A DNA stretch of 64,000 bases from an uncultured Ectothiorhodospiraceae bacterium (GTDB taxonomy: Bacteria; Pseudomonadota; Gammaproteobacteria; UBA6429; Thiohalophilaceae). The position numbers and the translations under genes are program-made. The stretch lies in NCBI GenBank assembly GCA_947259575.1, contig CAMYMU010000025.1:1-64000 (forward strand), given 5' to 3'. The first letter of the stretch is position 1. Every line of letters starts with the position of its first letter. Shown here piece by piece: positions 1-9,132 of this stretch. A model generated the notes under the pieces. It worked only from the letters and a program-made list of their open reading frames with translations, had not been told where the DNA came from and ran no database searches.

Positions 1-93
1 ATTTTTTCGGACCTCGGTAGCGGCATTCTTTGTCTCTCGCTGTAGGATTTTTCTGATCTTTTTATTTTTGTGACCCTTTGCGAGCTTGAGTCA

Positions 94-274
94 AATAACT
101 ATATATAGGTAACCGAACTGCTACATAACACCCCGGCTTTTCCTTTTGATTCGAAAATATGTTTTTCATTATCAGTCTCTTATGCCCTATAAACTTCCTA
201 ATTTCAAGGGGATACTAGTCTGCAAACTGCCACTTAGTTTTTTAATTGCTAGTAAAAACAACTGGTTACAGCAT
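94..274 (-). other. attI: attI-like element A beside intI
   Basis: Non-coding segment of 181 bp just 5' of the integrase gene, where attI lies in integrons. It is clearly related to 39428-39609: the block around 166-226 differs there at only a few positions, and both ends match. A more diverged relative is at 53020-53200. On the minus strand the array-side end reads CTATATATAGTTATTTG, giving a GTT-type crossover triplet at 97-99. Cassettes would extend left, off the window. A conserved TTGAAA (202-207), 17 bp and CATAAG (179-184) on the minus strand could be a cassette promoter. Identification as attI is an inference from position and repetition. Confidence 0.65.
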
Positions 275-384
275 CTGAGTCGCAATTATTACACTTTGTA
301 GGATTTTCCCTATATATAAATTTAGCTTATTTGCGTAAAGTCTATTATCACAATTTGTTAATTTCCAAGGATGGGAGTTGAGTT

Positions 385-1371
385 ATGGATAACACAGAAT
401 CACCTGTGGCCAATAAGCCACGCCTTCTCGAGCGAGTACGCCAATCACTTCGTGTACAACATTACAGCCTTAGAACAGAAGAATCGTATCTTTATTGGAT
501 CCGATACTACATACGCTTTCATAAAAAAAGACACCCTGAAACAATGTCTCAAAAAGAGATTGAATGCTTTTTAACGCACCTAGCCGTCAATAAAAAAGTT
601 TCTCCGAGCACTCAGAATCAAGCATTAAGCGCAATCCTTTACCTTTACAAAAAGGTATTAAAAATTGAATTACCGTGGCTTAAGAATGTTGTACGTGCTA
701 AACGCAAAAAATATATACCCGTCGTCTTTACTCGAGAAGAGGTAAAACATTTGCTTGCACAATTCGATGGTACTTACTGGTTACTCTTCTCACTTATCTA
801 TGGTGCTGGACTTCGCGTATCAGAATGCGCACGTTTGCGCGTAAAAGACATTGATTTCCATTATAAACAGTTACTCATTCGCGACAGCAAAGGCAGCAAG
901 GATAGAGTAACGGTTTTGCCTGGTCCATTAATCGAGCCACTAAGAAATCACCTGGCTCGGGTTCAAGAGCTCCATCAACAGGATTTGAAGAATGGTTATG
1001 GTGACGTCTACTTACCTTATGCTCTGAAACGTAAATATCCTAACGCAGACAAAGAATGGTATTGGCAATACGTCTTTCCTTCCCGTGATATTGCTACCGA
1101 TCCCCGCAGTGGTAAACGACGCCGACATCATATTTATGAAAAATCGTTAAGTCGCAATATTAAAAAAGCTATGCGAAAAGCGAATATTTATAAGCCGGCG
1201 AGTACGCATACTTTACGCCACTCTTTTGCGACTCATTTGCTTGAGGATGGCTATGACATTCGAACCGTACAGGAATTGTTAGGTCATAAGGATGTCAAAA
1301 CAACACAGATTTATACTCATGTTTTACAAAAAGGCGGCGCTGCAGTAAGGAGTCCACTTGAAAGAATATAA
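385..1371 (+). CDS. intI: Integron integrase IntI (tyrosine recombinase)
   Basis: Site-specific recombinase that inserts and excises gene cassettes at attI and attC sites. The 328-residue length is typical. The N-terminal SAM-like core-binding domain covers about residues 15-100. The catalytic domain shows GAGLRVSEC (first Arg), [12 protein letters not shown] (His and second Arg), [15 protein letters not shown], and the nucleophile Tyr near residue 310. The insert typical of IntI rather than XerC/D is present around [10 protein letters not shown] and WYWQYVFPS. The ATG at 385 follows AAGGATGGGAG. No LexA-type operator was seen upstream. The frame is intact, so it is probably functional; it is the only integrase in the window and could serve both cassette arrays in trans. 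Confidence 0.95.
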   Translation: MDNTESPVANKPRLLERVRQSLRVQHYSLRTEESYLYWIRYYIRFHKKRHPETMSQKEIECFLTHLAVNKKVSPSTQNQALSAILYLYKKVLKIELPWLKNVVRAKRKKYIPVVFTREEVKHLLAQFDGTYWLLFSLIYGAGLRVSECARLRVKDIDFHYKQLLIRDSKGSKDRVTVLPGPLIEPLRNHLARVQELHQQDLKNGYGDVYLPYALKRKYPNADKEWYWQYVFPSRDIATDPRSGKRRRHHIYEKSLSRNIKKAMRKANIYKPASTHTLRHSFATHLLEDGYDIRTVQELLGHKDVKTTQIYTHVLQKGGAAVRSPLERI

Positions 1372-1444
1372 AACAGTAAGAATATAGACCAGTAAAGAAT
1401 TTAAACAGACAACGCATATTGCTGATTTTATTAAAGCCATAAAA

Positions 1445-1466
1445 AACGCCCCGACAAAGGGGCGTT
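1445..1466. terminator. Bidirectional terminator between intI and glnA
   Basis: Perfect GC-rich hairpin AACGCCCC-GACAAA-GGGGCGTT between the convergent intI and glnA genes. It has an A-run on the left and T residues on the right, so it can stop transcription from either side. Confidence 0.8.
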
Positions 1467-1492
1467 TATCTTGCTACCTGTAAGACGTTGTT

Positions 1493-2899
1493 TTACAAGC
1501 TGTAGTACATATCGAACTCAACGGGGTGAGTGGTCATACGCAGGCGTGTGACTTCTTCCATCTTCAGTTCAATGTAGGCATCGATGACGTCATCGGTGAA
1601 TACACCACCGGCTGTTAAGTACGCGCGGTCCGCATCCAATGCAGCCAGTGCTTCATCGAGTGAGCTACAAACGGTGGGGATGTCTGCCAATTCTTCGGGT
1701 GGCAGGTCATACAGGTTCTTGTCCATCGCATCGCCTGGGTGGATCTTGTTCTGGATACCATCAAGACCTGCCATCATCATGCCGGCAAAAGCCAGGTATG
1801 GGTTGGCGGTTGGATCGGGGAAACGAATTTCAATACGACGCCCTTTCGGGTTGGCAACGTAAGGAATACGAATGGAAGCAGAACGGTTACGGGCTGAGTA
1901 AGCGAGTAACACAGGTGCTTCGAATCCAGGTACCAGGCGCTTGTAAGAGTTTGTCGAGGCATTGGTTAATGCATTCAGTGATTGCGCGTGTTTGATGATA
2001 CCACCAATATAATAGAGCGCCGTCTCAGAAAGCCCCGCATAGCCGTCACCGGCAAAGATGTTAGTACCGTCTTTTGATAAAGACTGGTGACAGTGCATAC
2101 CTGAACCATTATCACCAACAATGGGCTTAGGCATAAAGGTTGCGGTCTTGCCATAGGCATGGGCCACATTTTGAATAACGTACTTCATACGCTGGTTCCA
2201 GTCGGCACGCTCCACCAGGGTGCTAAACATGGTACCGATCTCACACTGGCCTGCCGTTGCGACTTCGTGGTGATGTACTTCAACAGGTACGCCCATTTCT
2301 TCCAGCGCCAGACACATGGCTGAACGAATGTCGTGGAGTGAGTCAACTGGAGGAACAGGGAAGTAACCACCTTTAATGCCAGGACGGTGACCAATGTTAC
2401 CTTCTTCAAATACTTTCTCTGAGTTCCATTCGGCTTCTTCTGAGTCAACCTTTACAAACGATCCACTCATGTCTGTGCCCCAACGCACGTCGTCAAGAAT
2501 GAAGAATTCAGGCTCTGGACCAATGAAACAGGTGTCAGCAATACCGGTCGATTTTAGATAGGCTTCTGCGCGCTTGGCGATGGAACGTGGGTCACGCTCA
2601 TAACCTTCGCCGGTGGATGGCTCAAGCACGTCGCAGCTAATAATCAGGGTGGGCTCATCGGTAAATGGGTCCATGATCGCGGTAGCATCTTCCGGCATCA
2701 ACAACATGTCAGAGGCTTCAATGCCCTTCCAGCCATTAATTGAGGAGCCGTCGAAGGGCTTGCCGTCTTTAAACATATCTTCATCGATTTGTGAGCTAGG
2801 CATCGTAACGTGCTGTTCCTGGCCACGAGTATCGGTGAATCGGAAATCAACAAACTTAACGTTGTTGTCCTTCATCAACTTCATTGTATTGCTAGACAT
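1493..2899 (-). CDS. glnA: Glutamine synthetase type I (GSI-beta)
   Basis: Makes glutamine from glutamate, ammonia and ATP as a cytosolic dodecamer. It is 468 residues, the size of the gammaproteobacterial enzyme. Visible landmarks are the N-terminal DFRFTDTRG, the active-site segment GPEPEFF, the ATP/metal segment [26 protein letters not shown], and the adenylylation segment NLYDLPPEE with the Tyr modified by GlnE. A ribosome-binding GGAGG lies just before the ATG. No glnL/glnG (ntrBC) genes follow in the window; convergent intI lies downstream. Confidence 0.97.
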   Translation of the reverse strand: MSSNTMKLMKDNNVKFVDFRFTDTRGQEQHVTMPSSQIDEDMFKDGKPFDGSSINGWKGIEASDMLLMPEDATAIMDPFTDEPTLIISCDVLEPSTGEGYERDPRSIAKRAEAYLKSTGIADTCFIGPEPEFFILDDVRWGTDMSGSFVKVDSEEAEWNSEKVFEEGNIGHRPGIKGGYFPVPPVDSLHDIRSAMCLALEEMGVPVEVHHHEVATAGQCEIGTMFSTLVERADWNQRMKYVIQNVAHAYGKTATFMPKPIVGDNGSGMHCHQSLSKDGTNIFAGDGYAGLSETALYYIGGIIKHAQSLNALTNASTNSYKRLVPGFEAPVLLAYSARNRSASIRIPYVANPKGRRIEIRFPDPTANPYLAFAGMMMAGLDGIQNKIHPGDAMDKNLYDLPPEELADIPTVCSSLDEALAALDADRAYLTAGGVFTDDVIDAYIELKMEEVTRLRMTTHPVEFDMYYSL

Positions 2900-2944
2900 T
2901 GGGTTTCCTCCAAATCCTAAGTGTTAATTTTGCCCTCAGCTTAT

Positions 2945-2987
2945 GGCTTTAAGAGAGCCAACAAGGTCTGTGCTTGTTTTCAGCACA
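2945..2987 (-). promoter_or_regulatory. Possible glnA promoter region (sigma54-like, with dyad)
   Basis: Upstream of glnA on the minus strand, TTGGCTCTCTTAAAGCC (2945-2961) has the GG-N10-GC spacing of a sigma54 -24/-12 element, though the flanking bases are poor. Just beyond it is a dyad, TGTGCT-N7-AGCACA (2969-2987). glnA is often under NtrC/sigma54 control, but the dyad does not match the NtrC consensus well. Confidence 0.3.
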
Positions 2988-3065
2988 CCAATTATGCCAC
3001 TAGCTAAGTTATTGAAATTATTGAATTGTTGTCTCTATTGACGCCACACATGCTAAAATATATCA

Positions 3066-4256
3066 CTACTGGTAATACACCACGATGGCGTCGACATCAG
3101 CCAGTTGGCCGACCAGGTCATCGAATTGACTGGCAATGCGATCCCGGGCAATAAGCGGCTCATTCTCTAACAAGGTGAGCGGTAATACCAGATCTATTCG
3201 CAGCTTTCCTTCGAGATAGTGCAGGGTAATATCCCGATCACGAATAAGGCTAGTTCCCTCGATCCCTGACCAGGCGGCTTTTAACTGCTTCAATACATCC
3301 TGGCGCAGCGGTAAGTGCTTACTCGGGGCCACCACCTCATCATCTTCTGGGTCGATGTGCACCATGACATCAGATACTTCTTCGACATCTTTCATTACCC
3401 GTTCACGCACTGACTCACTAATATGGTGACCCTCAGAAACACTGAGGTTAGGCTCGACCTGGATGTGAACATCCACCAGGGCATCACCGCCCATGCGACG
3501 CGTGCGCAAGACATGCAGGTTCTTTACGCCATGCACTTCATTAATCTTGTTACGAATCAACTCAACCCGTTCTGGATCCAGGCCGGTATCAATCAACTCG
3601 CGCAGACTTGAGAACACCAGGTCCCAACCTATCTTGGCGATCATCACCGCAACAAACACGGCGGCAATCGCATCCAGGTAATCCAGACCGGACATGCTGC
3701 CCACTACACCGATGGCAACGATAATCGAAGAAATTGCATCGGTTCGTGAGTGCCAGGCATTGGCCTTCAACATATCGGAGCGGAACTTGCGCGCAATGCG
3801 CATCGAGTAATGATAAATAAATTCTTTTGCGACAACGGAAGCAAGTGCGATGTAGAGCGCCAGTATCGTTGGCTGCAATAAGCGCTCAACATTGAACAGG
3901 CGATCAACGGCATCGATTCCAATCCCGATGGACACCGCAACCAGTCCTACACCAAGGATAACGGTAGCAAGCGTCTCGATGCGACCATGTCCGTATGGAT
4001 GTTCTTCATCGGCTTCACGGTGTGCATGTTTGGCGGCGTACAGGACAATGATGTCGGTAGCCAGATCAGATAAGGAATGAACACCGTCAGCGATTAACGC
4101 CTGTGATGATGCAACGATACCACCAAAGATTTTTGCCACACCTAATGACAGATCAACAACCGAACCTATCAAGGTAACATTACGAATCTCTTTGTAACGC
4201 ATGGCTTTGGAATCAAGGTGATGATGTCCATGTGGGTGTGAGTGACTATGCCCCAT
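3066..4256 (-). CDS. Cation diffusion facilitator family transporter
   Basis: Predicted inner-membrane divalent-metal/proton antiporter (Zn, Fe or Mn). From the ATG at 4256 the protein starts with a His-rich metal-binding stretch (GHSHSHPHGHHH). Six membrane helices follow, with the site-A motif LIADGVHSLSDLATD, then HPYGHGRIETL in the helix 2/3 loop. The cytoplasmic cation-efflux dimerisation domain (HVLRTRRMGGDALVDVHIQV) and an extra C-terminal segment of about 100 residues complete it. A start eight codons upstream is possible. It overlaps the end of the TusA-like gene by 11 nt, so the two are translationally coupled. The metal cannot be told from sequence. Confidence 0.88.
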   Translation of the reverse strand: MGHSHSHPHGHHHLDSKAMRYKEIRNVTLIGSVVDLSLGVAKIFGGIVASSQALIADGVHSLSDLATDIIVLYAAKHAHREADEEHPYGHGRIETLATVILGVGLVAVSIGIGIDAVDRLFNVERLLQPTILALYIALASVVAKEFIYHYSMRIARKFRSDMLKANAWHSRTDAISSIIVAIGVVGSMSGLDYLDAIAAVFVAVMIAKIGWDLVFSSLRELIDTGLDPERVELIRNKINEVHGVKNLHVLRTRRMGGDALVDVHIQVEPNLSVSEGHHISESVRERVMKDVEEVSDVMVHIDPEDDEVVAPSKHLPLRQDVLKQLKAAWSGIEGTSLIRDRDITLHYLEGKLRIDLVLPLTLLENEPLIARDRIASQFDDLVGQLADVDAIVVYYQ

Positions 4257-4488
4257 TGCCCACCTCAATCACAACAATCACCTCATCCTCTGCTTCTTTC
4301 GTTTCTAACACTTTATGTCCATTGATACGACACCATGCTGGAATATCATTTAATGCACCAGGGTCAGTACAAATCACGGTTAACTTATCGCCTTTTTCAA
4401 GGGTTTTTATCTTGTCCTGTGTGCGTATAACTGGCATTGGACAAAGTAAGCGGCGTGCCTCGAGAGTGTGCTCGCTCAAACGTACCAC
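4246..4488 (-). CDS. TusA-family sulfur-carrier protein
   Basis: An 80-residue protein of the TusA/SirA/YeeD fold. The signature RRLLCPMPVIRTQDKI near the N terminus holds the Cys that carries persulfide sulfur. TusA proteins relay sulfur to thiolation enzymes or in sulfur metabolism. It overlaps the upstream PP-loop sulfurtransferase by 13 nt and the downstream transporter by 11 nt, so it is probably the sulfur donor or acceptor for the PP-loop enzyme. It need not be the MnmA-pathway TusA, as other TusA-like paralogues exist. Confidence 0.88.
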   Translation of the reverse strand: MVRLSEHTLEARRLLCPMPVIRTQDKIKTLEKGDKLTVICTDPGALNDIPAWCRINGHKVLETKEAEDEVIVVIEVGNGA

Positions 4489-5519
4489 TCCTCTTTCAAC
4501 TGACTAGGTGGCAAAGGCTCGACCTGCAATTCTTTTACACTGCCATCCGTAAACGTTGCTTCGATAGTGACTTCGTCCGCAGTCTTACCGCGACCAAAAC
4601 GTGCAGTTAAACGCGCGGCTAATTCAAGATCGTCATCATTCACTTTACCATCGATTAACACAAGTGGACCCGTATGACTGGTGCTACGTAAATAAGTAAA
4701 TTGTTTCTTATAACCTTCAAGGTATTTATTCTCGCCTTCTTCACGGCCAACAATCATTTTAAAGTTTGGACGCGGACGGATGTGTCGGCCGACTTTTAAT
4801 AACATAATGTCATCGAGATCGTACTCGCGATCTGAACGGGCCTGCCACATATCAACTAACTTGCGCGAATAGGTTTCGTCCGTTAAAAAGCAACAACCAC
4901 CGGCGGGGGTGGCATAGTCTTTAAAATTATATTGTTCTGCCAGTGCCATTTGTGGTTTACGGGTACGGCCGCTGAACTCAAACATTTTTTCCCGATCGAT
5001 CCAGCCTTCACGTTCAGGCAGCGTGGGCGGTAATTTTTTTGCGCATAAAGGGCGTACTAATAAATCACCCGCGCCGGATTCTTCTTGCACAATCGGCATC
5101 GTCTCGGCCCGTTGTGACTTGGGCCGCTGTCCGACAACTTCGCCTGTTATTATGAAATCAAAGTCGTTCTCTTTGATCCATTGCAATGCCTGACCCACCA
5201 TAAAACATTTACAGTCCAGACAAGGGTTCATATTGGCACCATAGCCATGCTTTGGATTGAGCAGCACATCTTTATAGGGTTCGATTACATCGACGATGTG
5301 CAACTTGATACCCAGCTGTTCGGCAACCCAAAGCGCGTTATTGCGTTTCGGCTTTTCCTTATCCTTTTTGCGAATCGCGTGGGTATGACCTTCCACACAA
5401 AACCCGGTGAAAAAGTTGATTCCCTCAACATGCACACCTTGCTCCATGATCGCCTTGGTCGCCAGCATGGAATCCAGTCCACCGGAGATAAGGGAAATAG
5501 CTTTGCGTTGTCTGCTCAT
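4476..5519 (-). CDS. PP-loop ATPase, tRNA-thiolation-like sulfurtransferase
   Basis: About 347 residues from MSRQRKAI; a start 12 codons upstream is possible. The PP-loop SGGLDSMLA near the N terminus binds ATP, as in MnmA and ThiI. Two cysteine clusters follow: CLDCKCFMVG near residue 120 and GGCCFLTDE near 220. The C-terminal part resembles the NFACT-R/DUF814-like region seen in ThiI/MnmA-like proteins of unassigned role. The overlap with a TusA-like gene supports sulfur relay. The target (tRNA position or another acceptor) is unknown. It is not canonical MnmA or ThiI: the THUMP domain is absent and the C-terminal half differs. Confidence 0.75.
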   Translation of the reverse strand: MSRQRKAISLISGGLDSMLATKAIMEQGVHVEGINFFTGFCVEGHTHAIRKKDKEKPKRNNALWVAEQLGIKLHIVDVIEPYKDVLLNPKHGYGANMNPCLDCKCFMVGQALQWIKENDFDFIITGEVVGQRPKSQRAETMPIVQEESGAGDLLVRPLCAKKLPPTLPEREGWIDREKMFEFSGRTRKPQMALAEQYNFKDYATPAGGCCFLTDETYSRKLVDMWQARSDREYDLDDIMLLKVGRHIRPRPNFKMIVGREEGENKYLEGYKKQFTYLRSTSHTGPLVLIDGKVNDDDLELAARLTARFGRGKTADEVTIEATFTDGSVKELQVEPLPPSQLKEEWYV

Positions 5520-5776
5520 AGTTAACTTATATAGTATTTTGTACCTGACAAACACGCAGATTTGGTCACAAACTGCTTTTTGTCCAGGAAATCACCTAAT
5601 ATTTAGGTGGCAATAGGAAATTGACCGAATGACATGGCTATCAAAAACCATTCAGATATAAAGTATTTCATCCAGGCACCGATTATACAGAAACAGGATT
5701 TCATAGAAAATGGCTGAAATTCACCACCAAACCTCACTTTCTGGGACAAGATACAATCCTTTACTAGTATTTTAAT

Positions 5777-6865
5777 ATGAGTAGTCAACCTGAAGACGGC
5801 ACCAATCCTGGCTTTACCCTGTGCGAGCAGTGCGGGTTTGATCGGACCGCTATCCAGGACCGACTGCAACAGATGAACTTGGGTGATATCGATCGTGATA
5901 TGGCACACACCGTGAGGGACAAAATCATTGAACCCCAGCACGAGCAGATCATGGACGCGTTTTATGAATTTGTCTTCAGCCAGGAATATATGCAGCCTTT
6001 CATTGGCTCTGAGAAAAATATCCCTGGCTTAAAGCAGACTCAGACCGAATACCTGCTGAGCCTCGGTATTGGCTTTGATACCTCTGAGTACTTTGAGCAT
6101 CGCTTAAGAATTGGCATTGCCCACGCGCGCATTGAGATGCCGATGAATATTTATATTGCCGCCTACAGTAAAATGCAGTGCTTACTGCATGAGGCTGTCC
6201 GTAATTCAAGTATTGATGATCATGATCTGCTCATGGCATGTCATCAGTTCATTAATAAAATTGTTTTTCTTGATATATCACTGGCTACTGACGCCTATAA
6301 TTTTGCAACACTCAACAACTTGTCTGAATCCGTCAGCCAGCTGAAAAAAGAAAAGAACAAACTATCAAATCAGCTAATGCATGACGCGCTGACGGGTTCT
6401 CTTAGTCGTGCATATATTATGGATGTACTGGACAAACATGTGGCGAAACACAGTCGCGCCAATTCACAAAACCTTTCGGTTGCACTGTTTGATATTGATC
6501 ACTTTAAAAACGTCAACGATACCTATGGTCATCAAGTCGGCGATGCCTTGCTGGTTAAGTTTGTTGAAACTATCAACTTTGCAATACGTACACAGGATTA
6601 TCTAGGTCGATATGGTGGGGAAGAGTTTCTATTTTTAGTCACTGATACTAGCCCGAAAAAGATTTACAACCTGGTCGAACGTATTCGCAAGTCTATAGAG
6701 AAAACCGTTTACAATATTAGTGGGTATGATATTACAATGACGATCAGTATCGGCCTGGCACATATCCGTCCTGGTGATGATACCGAGTCTATTATACAGC
6801 GTGCAGATGAAGCCCTGTATCAGGCTAAAAATTCAGGTCGCAACCAAACCGTAGAAAGTAAGTAA
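5777..6865 (+). CDS. Globin-coupled diguanylate cyclase
   Basis: A 362-residue cytosolic signalling enzyme that makes cyclic di-GMP. Residues 30-175 form a globin-coupled sensor domain (all helical, with likely haem-ligand His in RIGIAHARIEMP), as in the oxygen sensor DosC/YddV. A short coiled coil (SQLKKEKNKLSNQLMHDALTG) leads into the GGDEF domain: FDIDHFKNVNDTYGH, then GRYGGEEF. An inhibitory I-site RTQD sits five residues before GGEEF, so product inhibition is likely. No clear ribosome-binding site precedes the ATG. The gene is monocistronic. Because the chromosome also codes an MSHA pilus, a surface-attachment role is plausible but unproven. Confidence 0.9.
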   Translation: MSSQPEDGTNPGFTLCEQCGFDRTAIQDRLQQMNLGDIDRDMAHTVRDKIIEPQHEQIMDAFYEFVFSQEYMQPFIGSEKNIPGLKQTQTEYLLSLGIGFDTSEYFEHRLRIGIAHARIEMPMNIYIAAYSKMQCLLHEAVRNSSIDDHDLLMACHQFINKIVFLDISLATDAYNFATLNNLSESVSQLKKEKNKLSNQLMHDALTGSLSRAYIMDVLDKHVAKHSRANSQNLSVALFDIDHFKNVNDTYGHQVGDALLVKFVETINFAIRTQDYLGRYGGEEFLFLVTDTSPKKIYNLVERIRKSIEKTVYNISGYDITMTISIGLAHIRPGDDTESIIQRADEALYQAKNSGRNQTVESK

Positions 6866-6909
6866 AATAGAAAGCAAGTAAACTCGCAGCCAGTAAATTT
6901 GCTCAGGAA

Positions 6910-7782
6910 TTATGGATTTTCTTGTACGGGTTCTGGCAACTCAATGCCGGGTAAAAGCTGACCTTCTGGAACAGACTCGGGTGAGGTAGTGGTCGCTGAA
7001 TCTTCTTTCGGCTTGGCTTCGTTATCCGCTGTTGGTTCCTCGCTTGTCTCTTCAAGTTTTTCAGGGCGCGGTGCGACGCTAAACTCTTCAACGCATTTTA
7101 TATTTTTATAGTAATGGCCGATATTGCGAATGCTCACACTATATATGCTCATGTAATCATCATCATACTTGTCACGAATCGTATGCAGGGTGACTTCATG
7201 TGGTTTTGGTTTGCAGCGAATGAAAAAACTGAAACTATTCTCCGGCAGTAAAATCGTAGATTTGCTCTTACGGCTTTCAACAAATTCATAAAAAGTCAGC
7301 GTGCCATCCAGCTCAACACCATCTAGCTCTAATCTGCCAGGAAAGGGGTGAACAGGTTCATGTGAATATTTTTTCTCGCGCTCTGGATAAGGGTTATATT
7401 TACGCACAAACAATGTAATTGAATCGATGTAGCCCTGGCCCTTAACTCCTTTCTTTTCATCCTCGGTCATGAATTCAAATTCTTCGGGTGTCTTCTCCTG
7501 CTGCTGACAACCATAGCATGTCAACCCCAGCTCATCCCAAATGACAACGGTACCGGCCGGGTTATAGATCTCGCGGCTGGGTTTTCCGAATACCTTGATT
7601 AACTTTTCGCGTGTATAGGGGACAGAAACGGACTTGCCCTTGAAGACCAGCCGATCATGCTGAATCTTTATAAGCTCCTCAACCAGCGGGCCAGAAAATG
7701 CTTCGTCTTCAGCCTTTGCAGATAAAGCCGCCACCAGCAAAAGTGAGATTGTCAGTAATTGAGCTGTTTTTATCACCGTCAT
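6910..7782 (-). CDS. Exported protein of unknown function (DUF7738-like)
   Basis: 290 residues with a signal peptide (LLTISLLLVAALSAKA, cleavage near AKA-ED), so periplasmic or secreted. The body has VPYTREKLIKVFGKPSRE followed by VVIWDELGLTCYG, a pattern found in DUF7738-type proteins of unknown function; this assignment rests on memory of the family. The C-terminal 50 residues are low-complexity and rich in Pro, Glu, Thr and Ser. It is convergent with the diguanylate cyclase, and nothing nearby suggests a function. Confidence 0.65.
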   Translation of the reverse strand: MTVIKTAQLLTISLLLVAALSAKAEDEAFSGPLVEELIKIQHDRLVFKGKSVSVPYTREKLIKVFGKPSREIYNPAGTVVIWDELGLTCYGCQQQEKTPEEFEFMTEDEKKGVKGQGYIDSITLFVRKYNPYPEREKKYSHEPVHPFPGRLELDGVELDGTLTFYEFVESRKSKSTILLPENSFSFFIRCKPKPHEVTLHTIRDKYDDDYMSIYSVSIRNIGHYYKNIKCVEEFSVAPRPEKLEETSEEPTADNEAKPKEDSATTTSPESVPEGQLLPGIELPEPVQENP

Positions 7783-7875
7783 AAACAGGATTTTGTTATT
7801 AAGATTGTTTTAGTATAAACCATAAAATTTCATTGCGTATGCGAACGAAACATCAGAATGACTTATTTTATTGAT

Positions 7876-8253
7876 TCAAACCACGAGTAGCGACAAAGTC
7901 TCTTTTAAGAGTTTCATATCTAGGGGTTTAGTCATAAAGGCATCCATTCCCGCCTCTAGACAGGTATTTTCATCCTCATCCAGGGCATTGGCTGTCAGCG
8001 CAATAATGGGTTGGTGCATATCGGGCTTTTCCAGCGAACGGATAATTTTAGTCGCCTCGATGCCATTCATGATTGGCATTTGTAGATCCATAAAGATAAT
8101 GTCGTAATCCTCTTGCTTCCACATCTCAACGCCTTGCTCACCATTGGCGGCAATATCGAGCTGATAGCCAAGCTGCGTGAGCATGCCTTCAAACACGATC
8201 TGGTTGACCTCATTGTCTTCGACCAACAATATCTTGCCCATTTTTTTATTCAC
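7876..8253 (-). CDS. Single-domain response regulator (CheY-like receiver)
   Basis: 125 residues forming only a receiver domain: acidic pair LLVEDNEVN, phospho-acceptor Asp in FMDLQMPIMNG, the Thr of ALTANALDED, and the conserved Lys of FMTKPLD. The sequence is closest to receivers of hybrid histidine kinases. There is no output domain and no kinase nearby. It follows the gene at 8266-8850 by 12 nt and is probably co-transcribed with it. Confidence 0.92.
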   Translation of the reverse strand: MNKKMGKILLVEDNEVNQIVFEGMLTQLGYQLDIAANGEQGVEMWKQEDYDIIFMDLQMPIMNGIEATKIIRSLEKPDMHQPIIALTANALDEDENTCLEAGMDAFMTKPLDMKLLKETLSLLVV

Positions 8254-8265
8254 TGACAGGGACTC

Positions 8266-8850
8266 TTAGTGTTGAATAGGTTTGTCTGAATCAACAAAGA
8301 CTGCACTATCGATATTACAGCCAGATTGACTAAGCGCATGTTGTGCTTGTTTGCTATGCGTGTCTTGCCACAACTCATAGGCCGCCAGTGGTTTCATCAG
8401 CATCGCATTATTGTTCATGTTGCGAATGGCCTGCAGTGTATCCATCAAAACCACGAAAGAATGCGATAAATTATTGTACATACTTGCCAGGGCCGCCTGG
8501 GTTAATTCCGATAAATTTAAATACGCGCTGCGCCCGATGTTGACATAGTAACTAATCTTAACCAGACGGCGTTCTGCCAGATTGGGGAACAGGCCGGAAA
8601 ACAATAAACACTGATCACCTACATCACGCATCATTTCTTCACGCTCTGCTCCCTGCGCCTGCGCACTCTGTAAATATTCCAGTGCAACAACTTTAGAAGC
8701 TAATAAAGGCTGTTGCATATAACGCATCAATAAAAACACAAGGTAACTTTCCAGCTCTTCGTCCAGGTTTACCCCATTGAACGAAGCCGCTTCCCTGACC
8801 AGGCTTTGCCACTGCTGGGTGGCGGTGTTTTCCGTCTGCACTTGTGACAT
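8266..8850 (-). CDS. Conserved hypothetical helical protein
   Basis: 194 residues from MSQVQTEN, where GGGAGC precedes the ATG; a longer in-frame start exists at 8928 but has less support. It is predicted mostly helical and soluble, with no signal peptide. No family was recognised. Its tight spacing with the receiver gene downstream suggests a shared signalling role, but that is context only. Confidence 0.6.
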   Translation of the reverse strand: MSQVQTENTATQQWQSLVREAASFNGVNLDEELESYLVFLLMRYMQQPLLASKVVALEYLQSAQAQGAEREEMMRDVGDQCLLFSGLFPNLAERRLVKISYYVNIGRSAYLNLSELTQAALASMYNNLSHSFVVLMDTLQAIRNMNNNAMLMKPLAAYELWQDTHSKQAQHALSQSGCNIDSAVFVDSDKPIQH

Positions 8851-9047
8851 CTCATGCTCCCTATTACTGACATTCCTAATTATATAGAATCGACTCAGAT
8901 TCTTGCGAACTTGAGAGTTTCTTACCAAAATCGTGAATATGGTAGTTATTTCATTGATCTGCCCAAATCGGATATTTCCCTATCTACGAAAGATATCCCT
9001 GATATAGCCAAAATATATTTCCAGCTAAATCCTGAATAATCCTGCCC

Positions 9048-9092
9048 TGCCTGTCTACAACGGCTTACAGGCAGAGTATTCAAGGGTATAAT
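9048..9092 (+). promoter_or_regulatory. Likely glyQS promoter with a hairpin
   Basis: TATAAT at 9087-9092 with TTACAG 16 bp upstream (9065-9070) makes a plausible sigma70 promoter for glyQ. An inverted repeat TGCCTGT / ACAGGCA (9048-9054, 9067-9073) overlaps the -35 region. The remaining intergenic sequence 8851-9040 holds nothing recognised. Confidence 0.45.
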
Positions 9093-9132
9093 CCGCTGTT
9101 TTCCGGCCAGATGGACTATTTTGAGGCATATT

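Noticed and set aside
300-384. SOS (LexA) box upstream of intI
   Set aside because: No CTG-N10-CAG palindrome found; only AT-rich sequence.
8854-9039. 61-residue plus-strand ORF before glyQ
   Set aside because: No ribosome-binding site or family, overlaps the 5' region of the divergent gene; likely chance.
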